In this document: positions 41,876-50,559 of the stretch, in pieces
Layout of the letters: each line of letters begins with the position of its first letter
Position numbering within the stretch: position 1 is the first letter of the stretch
Source of the DNA: Daphnia carinata
Taxonomy: Eukaryota > Arthropoda > Branchiopoda > Diplostraca > Daphniidae
Reading direction: 5' to 3'
DNA length: 64,000 bases
Assembly (NCBI RefSeq): GCF_022539665.2
Contig: NC_081334.1
Location: 310,001 to 374,000, forward strand
Made by a program: the position numbers and the translations under genes
Notes under the pieces: model-generated
The model's input: the letters and a program-made list of their open reading frames with translations, nothing else
Databases searched by the model: none
What the model was told of the DNA's origin: nothing

Positions 41876-43392
41876 AAGAAAAAGAAACTGAAAAAAAAGA
41901 ACATACAGTGATTAAACCAAATCAAAAAAAGGAAAATTTATCGTATGAAATAATGATACCGACTCATAGATGAGCTAAACTCGTGTTCTTTCATGTGCAA
42001 GCCATGGCGCGACAGTCTTTTAGAAAAATACACTGGCATGCCTTTCATGATTTTGGAAAATTTGAAGAAAAAAATCTTAGATTCATTTTTAATTGTTTAG
42101 TGTCTTCACTATAGCAGACTCATAAAAACAGTCTTTCATGGTAGAAAATAATTAAAATTGATTTGTACTTGTTAATAGCTTTGTCAACTTTAGGTGCAAG
42201 GCTTCCTTATTGTTCATTGTAGTATGTGATGTGAATTAGGTAAACAATAGCAGCTGGAATATGTGCATAAGGGGAAAACAAGACACGAAGAACGTAAAAA
42301 ATTATTTATCATTGCTTGAAAACGCGAGTTCTCACCAGAGACGTAGTATATGGTTCTCTCGGACTAAAGGTGAGGTTACTCTTTAACAAAAGACTGCTCT
42401 TTACCAAAAGCCATTACTATTTAAGTTTGACTCATAGACGTTCTTATGCAAATTAAATATTCCAGTTATGCTAGAACTATTTATAGTTTTGCTGAAAAGC
42501 GCTCCAAGACAACAGTTAGCAGTAAAAGGCCTGGCATATTTATAGCAGTAGGTTATGATTTTAATACATTTATTGGGCTCTTTGTAATCGTGAAAAAATT
42601 GAAAATGTGATAAGGAAATAAATGGTATGAAAATCAATATTGAATTACAATATTCTTTCTTTTTGTCCTTATCGCAAACGATAGTTTAAGCTTGTAGTGT
42701 TCTTCCTCAAAAAATTATTTATCAAATGTTAATAATAATGAACTAGTCTTCGTATTAACATATCTTTGTTCCCAGCAACCACAAAAGCCCCGCGGAACTC
42801 ATTCAGTTTCCGTATTCATAACAAATCAGTGGTCTTAACCTATGGAATAAGTATCGACAAAGAGAAGTTATAATGAAGATGGATTTAGAGTTGGGGGGAA
42901 TGATCAAAGAGGGTGGACAGAACAAGGCTAAGTGCGGAAAACTTATAATTCTTATATTATATTTAAAGAAGCTAAAGTAGTTCAATAAATAAAAATTGTG
43001 AAAAATGAACTTTATTTAACGGGATATTAGCAATAGATAGATACTAACATAATCCGAAATCCGATAGCTACATAATAAATAATCAAAGATTAACTAGCGT
43101 ATATACGCTAACATTGTTTCATATGGGCAAACCTTATAGAAGGTCACGGTTTCAGCAACCTTTATATATTCCAACTTCCACGGAATAGGAAGTGGGAAAT
43201 ACTTTTTGGAAACTCAATAAAGATTTATGAAAATGGAAATTAAGCGGAGAAAAAGGCCCAGTTTAATGGAGAAAAAGGCCCACTTTAAAATTTGGAATAA
43301 AGTGGGCCTTTTTTGTATGGGCCTTTTTCGTCTGGGCCTTTTTCGCGGGCCTTTTTCGTCTGGGCCTTTTTCTCCGACCTCCGGTCAGAAGA

Positions 43393-44146
43393 CTACATTT
43401 TAAATCTAAACCCTGCAAGATTGATTAAAGAAAAAGTGAAGTGCGGTAAGGAAACAGCTACGGCGTTGATTGATACAGGAGCTGCAGTTACAGTGATTTC
43501 TCCTGAATTATTGAAAAAAGCGGGGTTCGTGGAAAAACCCCGGAGTGGGCCGAAAATTCGCCTTGTAAATGGTCATACTCTGTCCCCACAGAGTACAGCT
43601 GACATTGTAGCAACCCACAAGGGTAAAACTATCAAAGGAAACGCGATAGTCATGCCAATGTCGGGTTTTGAACTACTATTAGGAAATGATTCCCTACAAC
43701 AATTTCAAGCTATTCACATTGATTACGAGTCACAGGAATTGTCGTTTACGACAGGAAAGTTGCCACTTGCAGATGCAGAAATCTCGCTTATTCAAACAGA
43801 AGAAGCCAAAGAAAGTAAACTGGTTACAAAAGATCGTCAAGAGATACCAGCATACTCAATCAAGCAAGTTTCAACAACAGTTTCCAGCAAGATGGAAGGT
43901 TCCTGCATTGTGACACCCTCAGAGTCATTGCTAGCGACAAGTAGCCTATCAACTGGTCATGCACTAGTACAAAAAGATTTAGAAAAAATCCCTGTTGCTA
44001 ACTTGTCACCGAAAACGATTTGGCTAGAAAAAGGAGTGACCTTAGGGACGTTAGAAGAACATCCTGAGGCAAAAGAGGTAGAAAACAAGCCAAGCAGTCC
44101 TAGCAATGGACACCTCACTCAAGGAACAAGATTTGAATCAAGATGA
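43393..44146 (+). CDS. pol: Gypsy-3 protease region
   Basis: Just after the MULE's right target duplication the element frame resumes. [20 protein letters not shown] holds the aspartic protease active site DTGA, and [11 protein letters not shown] holds the second conserved strand. About 180 further residues form a linker before RT. The frame ends at a TGA at 44144; RT continues in a neighbouring frame overlapping from 44106, so a frameshift (programmed or decay) separates them. Confidence 0.85.
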
Positions 44147-44836
44147 AAAGCAATTGTTAGAACACCTAGAAGAAAGAATTGGAACGGGTCTAACAAAGGA
44201 AGAGAAAGCAGAAACGCAAAAAATTCTCGAAGAATTTATCCATTGCTTTGCTCTAAATGAAGATGATTTGGGATACTGTGCAGTAGTCAAACATGACATC
44301 AATACTGGGACAGCTTCCCCAATTCATCAACTCCCTTGCAAAAGTGCTTGGAAGGAAAGAGCTGTAAGGCAAAATCAAGTAGAAGGAATGTTACGTCGAG
44401 GAGTAATTGAACCGTCTGACAGTCCTTGGTCTTCCCCAGTGGTTCTGGTGAAGAAGAAAGACGGAACTTGGCGTTTTTGTGTAGATTATCGCAAGCTCAA
44501 CGCGGTAACAGTTAAAGACTCCTACCCCTTACCACGCATAGCTGATACACTAAGTCGGCTAGAAGGGGCTACATTTTTTCAAGTATGGATTTGCAAGCAG
44601 GATACCACCAAGTTCCAGTGGTTAGCAGTGATAGACCGAAGACAGCCTTCATCACTGCAGATGGATTGTATCAGTTTCGCACTCTTCCGTTTGGTCTAAC
44701 TAATGCCCCAGACACTTTTCAGAGAGCCATGGACATTATTTTGGCTGGACTTCGCTGGACAACATGTCTGATACACCTGGATGACGTCATAATCTACTCA
44801 GCAACATTCCAACAACACTTGGAACGTCTTCGTTGA
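44106..44836 (+). pseudogene. pol: Gypsy-3 reverse transcriptase N-terminal part, frameshifted
   Basis: The first frame (44106-44699) has [20 protein letters not shown] and [20 protein letters not shown]. It shifts at about 44580 into a second frame with [35 protein letters not shown] and the catalytic HLDDVIIYSATF (usual YxDD changed to HLDD). That frame ends in TGA at 44834 and the same frame then continues as the long ORF. One indel and one stop, plus the altered first residue of the active-site box, suggest this copy is not autonomous. Confidence 0.85.
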
Positions 44837-47800
44837 GTGCTGAGTTGCCTTATGAAAGCTGGTTTGAAACTAAAGTGGTCAAAATGCTCGTTCCTAGAGC
44901 ACACTCTGAAAGTGTTGGGACATCTGATTTCAAAAGACGGTGTAGCACCAGATCCTGAAAAGCTCGAGGCAGTCTCGAACTTCCCATCACCAAGTGAAGG
45001 CCATTCAACAGCAAACAAAGTTAAACGAGTGCAAAGTTTTTTGGGCCTATGTTCTTACTATCGACGTCATATCCAAGGCTTCGCTTCAATTGCTCGCCCA
45101 CTCACGTCACTCACGAAGAAAGAAATTTCGTTTGTGTGGGGAGAAGATCAGGCTAACAGTTTCAATGCCCTGAAAAAAGCGCTCACCTCATCTCCAGTTT
45201 TGGCCCATCCCAACTACGACTTTCCGATGGAAATTTTCCCTGACGCCTGCGAATACGGGATTGGAGGTGTACTGGCCCAGCGCATAGAAGAAGCAGAACG
45301 TCCCATCGCATACGCCAGCCGTTTACTGACTAAATCGGAAGTGAACTATTCGATAACTGAAAAAGAGTGTCTTGCATTAGTGTGGTGTCTCTCCAAGTTC
45401 AGATGTTTTGTGTGGGGCTGCAAAGTGAAAGTCGTCACAGATCATCAAGCTCTATGTTGGTTGATGAGCAAAAAAGACCTAGCAGGTCGTTTAGCACGTT
45501 GGAGCTTATCGCTACAAGAATACGATATCACGATCGTATATCGCAGTGGAAAAACGCACGACAACGCAGATTGTCTTTCAAGAAATCCATTACCAAAAAC
45601 GGAGGAGCAAGAAGACGACCGCTGTGTCGTCATAGGGGCACTAACTGATGACCCAACACGCGCTGAAGAAGAAAACGAGTCCCTAGCAGACAAGCAAAAA
45701 GTCTGCAGTAATTGGAATCAGCTAATTCAAAAAATCCAAAGTGGAAAAGCAAGAGTGAAAAATTTCGTGATGAACAATGGCAAACTCTACAAAGAAACTA
45801 TAAAGAATGGGAAAAGTTATAGAAGATTGTGCGTACCTGTTGACTATCGTGAGAGAATCCTATACGCCTACCATGACGACATCGTTTCCGGTCACCTTGG
45901 GATCAGTCGCACTCTACAAAAAATTTGTGATCGTTACTACTGGCCGAAGATGACACTGGACATAGTTCGTCATGTGCAGAGTTGCGTACACTGTAAGAGC
46001 AGAAAAGGAGTTCCAGACAAACCCCCAGGACTTCTACAATGCATCAAAGTGGAAAGACCGTTTCAAAAAGTAGGAATGGACCTTCTAGGGCCATTCCCGC
46101 TCTCCACAAAAGGAAACAGAATGATTATAGTGGCAGTGGATTACCTAACCAAATGGGTAGAGTTGAAAGCCATGCCCACTGGAAAGGCAGATGACGTGGC
46201 AGAATTCTTCGTTCACCAACTCCTTCTACGCCATGGGGCCCCAGAACAAATCATCACGGATCGGGGAAAGTGCTTCATCGCCGATCTAACTCAAGCTGTC
46301 GTCAAGAAACTGCTCACCAACCACAAGACGACTTCCAGTTATCACCCCCAGGCAAATGGAGCAGTGGAGAGAATGAACCATATATTGGCAGCAATGCTCT
46401 CAATGTACGTCAGCAGTGATCAACGAGATTGGGATGAAACTCTGCAGTATGTTTGCTTTGTATACAACACAGCTAGACAAGAGTCTACTGGATACTCACC
46501 ATTCTTCCTCCTCTACGGACGTGAACCCAGACTCCCTATTGACTTGGAGTTGGAAGCAGATCCAAATCCATTGCTGGAAGAAGAGGAAGCGACAATGGGA
46601 TATGCAGATCGCCTAATAACTGACCTAGCAGCAGCTAGAGAAAAACTGAAAATTAGAATGCAGCGTGTACAGCAAAAGCAAAAAGAAACTTACGATGCAC
46701 GCCATAGAGAATTGTCATTCAAAGAAGGAGATTTGGTGTTGGTCTACAAGCCTGTGCGTAAAGTGGGAAAATCAGAAAAACTTCTTCATCGTTGGCTAGG
46801 ACCATTCAAAGTGTTGAGACAGACCACACCAGTGAGCTATGAAGTGATATCGGCAACTGGCCGAGGTAAAACAGATATCGTTCACGTAGTGCGGATGAAA
46901 TCATTCCATGAAGCTGTGACGAGCCCTAGCATCACCGAAGAAACTTCAGAGAAAGAAGATGAAAATCAGCAGGAAAAAGAAACACAAGAGATACCTACTT
47001 CAAGTGATCCACAACCTCAGGCTGATCCAGAAGAAACACTAGCGGAGCGGAGCAGTGAAACACCGGACATCGAAGAAAATGATGTGGTCACGCCCACTCC
47101 GGAAGTAATCACGCCAACGTCAACTAGAAGACCCACTCGTAGCAGAAGACCTCCAGCCAGATATTTAACTCTATTGGTGCCGTTCCTCATTTTCCTGATT
47201 GGGCCGCTGTCAACCAACTCACTGCTCCTGAGAGAAAATTCAATATTCAAACAACAAACTGATGTGGCGTTCAGTGAATCATCATGGACCATCGTAACAG
47301 ACCTTGACTTGGGAGTAGCTGATACGGCAACAGCATACTTAAAGCAGAAAATAACCCAGCAACAAGCAGTGGCAGAGAAGTGGAAGAATACAGGTTCACG
47401 ACCACAACGGATAGCAGCCAGAAGAATCGCTAGCAGAACAGAAACAATCCTAAGGGGAATGGAAAATGTAGCAGACAGATTGACAAACATCAGAAAGGCC
47501 TTGAATACTAACCAAAAAAGTCGTCGAAGTCTCGTCGACGGTGGAGGATCAATCCTGAAATGGCTGTTTGGAGTTTCAACACAAAAAGATTTAGAAGAAT
47601 TAAATAATCAAGTACAACTTGTTGCTCGAGATCAGAGAGAAGTAATTCACATCATCGATAAGCAAGCAACAATAGTAAATGAATCACTTTGGGAGTCCAG
47701 AACAAACGCAAAACTCATCAGAGAGCTGCGAGGCCAATACTCCATGTTAAGCAATGTGACTACAAACCTCATGGACAGAATGGTGAAGATAGAAGAGCTA

Positions 47801-49030
47801 GAACTAAATCACTTCGAGTATTACATCCAACTGGATGAAACATTTGAAGCGATGAACCAGATCTTGCAGTGGCTACAACATTTGGCCGATAGTCTCGACG
47901 TCGGTTTCAGTCAATTGGCCAACGGACATTTGGCACCACAAATTGTTTCCCCAGCAAGATTCAACAAAGTTATTAAAATAATAAACGAGAAATTACCAAG
48001 GGGATGGTCTATCTCCAGTGATGAGCTTTGGGTCGCCTATCGAGAATCAACGGTCACCGTGGCGGCTATGGAAAACTCGTTTCGCCTCTTCATAAATGTT
48101 CCCATCTTCGATCACAGCCCGCAGTTCAAGCTTTTCGAAATAATCAACCTTCCAGCAGCTACTGACAACGGAACGCATGGTGTCTTGTTTGGAAATCTCC
48201 CAGCAAACCTTGCTGTATCTGCCGACCTCGAAACGTATCTGGAACTATCCAAAGAAGATGTAAAGGATTGCACTAAGATAGGACGACCACTGTGTAAATT
48301 CCATACCGGCATCAGCAAGAGAACAGCCCGAAAGTCTTGTGCAATAGCTGTCTTTTTAAACGATTCGGCCCGAATCAACACACAATGCAAAAGGAAGTTC
48401 ACAGACTGGCGCGGGCCCGAAGTAGTCTACATGGGATCCAATCAGTGGGTCTATTCAGCAACAAAGAAGCACGAGATTGTGTTCTCATGTCCAGCAGGAG
48501 GAGAGCAGCCACCTTTGAGAACAACAACGTTACCAGCTGTAGGAATGTTTGAAGTACCTCTGGGATGCACCGCTCGAACCGAAGAATGGGTATTTCCAGC
48601 CAGCATGGAAGGAAGCGTAACAGCGCCAAAACTACAAGCAATTGTGCTTCCAACAGTGAAAATCTTTGCACAAGATGTCCAAGAAGCCGAAGGAAAAAAG
48701 CACAATTTCGTCGAGCTTCAACGAGAAAACACTACATCTGTAGACATAATCAGTCAGCTGCTCCATCGCAACGCACAAGCAACGTTGCCATCTGAAATGA
48801 CTGGAGAGCAAATTCATAATTTAATTATGGAAAAACAAAAACAAAAAGAATTTTACCTTACTCGTTATCCTTACGAGTTAGTGGCTTTCAATATTATCTT
48901 GATGTGCGGAATAGTGTTCCTAGTGCTTAAATTCTACATGTTGCATAAGCGTCTCATTGCTCATGAGCAATGTGAGAACGCTCAACCCGGAGACCCCGGG
49001 AGGGATGAAGTGGAGACTGAGAATCTCTAA
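44837..49030 (+). CDS. Gypsy-3 RNase H-integrase-Env single ORF (1397 aa)
   Basis: An uninterrupted frame carries the end of RT and RNase H (FVWGEDQANSFNALKKALTS, IFPDACEYGIGGVL, TDHQALCW), integrase zinc finger (HLGISRTLQKICDRYYW, HVQSCVHCKSRKG) and core (GMDLLGPFPLS, IITDRGKCF, NGAVERMN), and a basic integrase tail. From about 47158 it runs without a stop into an envelope-type protein. In most env-bearing gypsy elements env is a separate ORF translated from a spliced mRNA. Here the continuous frame allows either a long fusion with an internal signal sequence, or a spliced env whose start cannot be seen. The reading frame is preserved despite upstream breaks. Confidence 0.88.
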   Translation: MLSCLMKAGLKLKWSKCSFLEHTLKVLGHLISKDGVAPDPEKLEAVSNFPSPSEGHSTANKVKRVQSFLGLCSYYRRHIQGFASIARPLTSLTKKEISFVWGEDQANSFNALKKALTSSPVLAHPNYDFPMEIFPDACEYGIGGVLAQRIEEAERPIAYASRLLTKSEVNYSITEKECLALVWCLSKFRCFVWGCKVKVVTDHQALCWLMSKKDLAGRLARWSLSLQEYDITIVYRSGKTHDNADCLSRNPLPKTEEQEDDRCVVIGALTDDPTRAEEENESLADKQKVCSNWNQLIQKIQSGKARVKNFVMNNGKLYKETIKNGKSYRRLCVPVDYRERILYAYHDDIVSGHLGISRTLQKICDRYYWPKMTLDIVRHVQSCVHCKSRKGVPDKPPGLLQCIKVERPFQKVGMDLLGPFPLSTKGNRMIIVAVDYLTKWVELKAMPTGKADDVAEFFVHQLLLRHGAPEQIITDRGKCFIADLTQAVVKKLLTNHKTTSSYHPQANGAVERMNHILAAMLSMYVSSDQRDWDETLQYVCFVYNTARQESTGYSPFFLLYGREPRLPIDLELEADPNPLLEEEEATMGYADRLITDLAAAREKLKIRMQRVQQKQKETYDARHRELSFKEGDLVLVYKPVRKVGKSEKLLHRWLGPFKVLRQTTPVSYEVISATGRGKTDIVHVVRMKSFHEAVTSPSITEETSEKEDENQQEKETQEIPTSSDPQPQADPEETLAERSSETPDIEENDVVTPTPEVITPTSTRRPTRSRRPPARYLTLLVPFLIFLIGPLSTNSLLLRENSIFKQQTDVAFSESSWTIVTDLDLGVADTATAYLKQKITQQQAVAEKWKNTGSRPQRIAARRIASRTETILRGMENVADRLTNIRKALNTNQKSRRSLVDGGGSILKWLFGVSTQKDLEELNNQVQLVARDQREVIHIIDKQATIVNESLWESRTNAKLIRELRGQYSMLSNVTTNLMDRMVKIEELELNHFEYYIQLDETFEAMNQILQWLQHLADSLDVGFSQLANGHLAPQIVSPARFNKVIKIINEKLPRGWSISSDELWVAYRESTVTVAAMENSFRLFINVPIFDHSPQFKLFEIINLPAATDNGTHGVLFGNLPANLAVSADLETYLELSKEDVKDCTKIGRPLCKFHTGISKRTARKSCAIAVFLNDSARINTQCKRKFTDWRGPEVVYMGSNQWVYSATKKHEIVFSCPAGGEQPPLRTTTLPAVGMFEVPLGCTARTEEWVFPASMEGSVTAPKLQAIVLPTVKIFAQDVQEAEGKKHNFVELQRENTTSVDIISQLLHRNAQATLPSEMTGEQIHNLIMEKQKQKEFYLTRYPYELVAFNIILMCGIVFLVLKFYMLHKRLIAHEQCENAQPGDPGRDEVETENL
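47158..49030 (+). other. Env region of Gypsy-3, baculovirus-F-like
   Basis: This is a sub-region of the preceding ORF. A hydrophobic signal-like segment (LTLLVPFLIFLIGPLS) starts it. A basic cleavage-like site (KSRR) is followed at once by a Gly-rich fusion-peptide-like stretch (GGGSILKWLFGVS), the hallmark of F-type envelope proteins shared by baculoviruses and errantiviruses. Long heptad-rich helices follow, then a cysteine-containing ectodomain, a transmembrane anchor (FNIILMCGIVFLVLKFYML) and a short tail. The region is intact as read. It is unrelated in appearance to the Gypsy-2 env-like gene. Confidence 0.82.
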
Positions 49031-49119
49031 AAGAAAATTGTTAGTGATAAAAAAGAAAAAACAACTGCTGTTTGAAAAGTGAAAAAAGTGTATTATTTTG
49101 AAAGCAAGAAAATCTACAA

Positions 49120-49650
49120 TCATTCTTCACGATTATTGTTTAAATCTAAAAAGTCGTCGTCGTGTTCCTCAAACGCAGCGTCCAAAACAGCAAGCCAAAC
49201 GAGCCGAGCTTCTACCCGTGCTTGTGCTTCAGCTTGGGTGATCTCCCGGTAGAAGTCCGAACGGCGAGGAGTGGTGTGGTAAATGTCCTGATTGGACTCA
49301 AACCACCAAAGGAGACGCGCGTGGAGATGACAAAAGTAATCCCGGTATTTCGCATACCCAGGATACGTGCTAAAAAGAGGAGAGAAACGTTAGCATGAAC
49401 GAACAAACCAATCAAAGAAGAATACTTACCTGTAGTAATAGTCATTTATCCACGGGGCGTCAACGATTAAAGGAGAGCCCAAAAGGACATTGTCTTCAAA
49501 CACTTTAGTGAAGATGTCCCGAAACTCCGCACGGTCATACAGATTTAGCCGAACGAAAGGGCTCCTAAAACTGGAAAACCTATCCGCGAAACACACGAGA
49601 GCACATGCATAAGCGGGAAGATTGGCAAGAACCGAATCGAGCGTGAACAT
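49120..49650 (-). CDS. Antisense two-exon ORF between env and 3' LTR (156 aa)
   Basis: On the strand opposite the element's genes. Exon 1 is 49650 down to 49430 (ATG start, donor CTACAG|GTAAGT), a 60-nt intron follows (acceptor CTCTTTTTAG), and exon 2 is 49369 down to 49120 (stop TGA). The exons total 471 nt, exactly 157 codons with stop, and join in phase. The product is rich in Trp, Tyr, Phe and acidic residues, with an amphipathic middle (YFCHLHARLLWWFES) and an acidic end (EEHDDDFLDLNNNREE). No domain recognised. The splice signals and in-phase join argue for a real gene. Its own promoter would lie between 49651 and 50168, where a tandem repeat sits. Confidence 0.65.
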
Positions 49651-49734
49651 TTTTGGGCTGAGGTGAACAACGAACTGAAGACGGAAGATAGCAGTTGAAT
49701 TTCTTATGCATCTTAACGTCGTAGTTTACCTTTT

Positions 49735-50060
49735 TTCACACCTAGGTGTGAATTGCTAATTATAGTCGTCTTTATTACGTTTGTATTGCCTCCGTAGTCC
49801 TAGAAAATTCCTTTTCGATAGAAGCACATTTCATTGTATGCTTGACTTCTATTATAGTTGTTCCTCTACCTCGCTAGAGCGACCGCGCTTTATCGTATGC
49901 TTGACTTCTACTATAGCTGTCCCTTCACCTCTGTAAAGCAACCACGCGCTTTTGTACGATTGACTTTTACTGTAGTTGTCCCTTCACCGTACTAAAATCG
50001 ACCTCGCTCTATCGTATGCTTTTTCATTACTATAGTTACTCACTCTCTATTAGCCTTAGG
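49735..50060. repeat. Imperfect tandem repeat, about 60 bp x 4
   Basis: The phrase TCGTATGCTTGACTTCTACT followed by ATAGYTGTCCCTTCACC recurs at about 49834, 49893, 49953 and 50010 with moderate divergence. It lies upstream of the antisense ORF and just before the 3' LTR, where it could be an enhancer or insulator-like array. Confidence 0.65.
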
Positions 50061-50151
50061 GTTATTTTGAAATTTACAGGTATCTTTCCCCATTATTTGT
50101 TTATGCTCTTGATTTCCTTTTTTGATTGTTAGTACAGTCGGGTCGCCTGTC

Positions 50152-50167
50152 TTGAAGAAGGGGGACC
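50152..50167 (+). promoter_or_regulatory. Gypsy-3 polypurine tract
   Basis: GAAGAAGGGGGACC directly precedes TGTCGCGAGGGG, in the position of a plus-strand primer before the 3' LTR. Confidence 0.65.
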
Positions 50168-50555
50168 TGTCGCGAGGGGAAAATCGCGTTGTGGTTGCCA
50201 TTTCTGGAAAGGGGCGTCAGCCAACGTTTAATTGTTTACAATACAGCTTCCCTTGAAAAAAGACGCTGCGACACGCCGATAATTAGCAAAAAGTGGCATT
50301 CCCTAGAATTCGTTTAACCCTAGAAATGGGGCGTATATCCTTCACGAGGGTATAAAAGCCCACACATTTTTTACCCTAAGTTAGTTCTTCTCAGTTCTGT
50401 AGTTCTTAAGTCCTACTCAAGTTCTCAAGCGAGTTCTCTTTACGTTCCTGTATTTCAGTTAAGTAAAGTGTAGTTATTCTTCCTTTCTGTTATGCATTGT
50501 ATTTTCCCCTTTTAGTTCAATACAATTCATTAACGAAGTAAAGTCCAGTGTGACA
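50168..50555 (+). repeat. Gypsy-3 3' LTR (388 bp)
   Basis: It starts TGTCGCGAGGGGAAAATCGC after the polypurine tract. From AAAAAAGACGCTGCG (50256) to GTGTGACA it matches the 5' LTR, including the TATA box (about 50348). The first 88 bp differ completely from the 5' LTR start. Confidence 0.8.
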
Positions 50556-50559
50556 ATAT

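Larger units (their letters stand above)
39534..43382. mobile_element. Non-autonomous MULE (3.85 kb) inside Gypsy-3
   Basis: The inverted ends of about 220 bp start TTGGCGGAGAAAAAGGCCCA (left) and GGAGGTCGGAGAAAAAGGCC (right, inward). The 10-bp target duplication is GGTCAGAAGA (39524-39533, 43383-43392), in the Mutator range. Both termini reiterate GGAGAAAAAGGCCCA or shorter AAAAAGGCCCA words. No transposase is found inside. Two short blocks with splice-like edges (40736-40855, donor AAAG|GTATGTG; about 40952-41092, acceptor ATTCTAG, EEWMTAVDYAAEQLHTDPDC) might be captured host sequence. Confidence 0.88.
37494..50555 (+). mobile_element. Gypsy-3, errantivirus-like LTR element with nested MULE
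   Basis: The element starts TGTTACGGAATCG at 37494 and ends GTGTGACA at 50555, with ATAT on both outer sides (37490-37493, 50556-50559) as a likely 4-bp target duplication. It contains gag, protease, RT/RNase H/integrase and a fused env, and is interrupted by a 3,849-bp MULE. It carries several stops and shifts in gag and RT but a long intact RNase H-integrase-Env frame. It lies inside the neuroglian copy. The two LTRs share only their last 300 bp. Confidence 0.9.
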
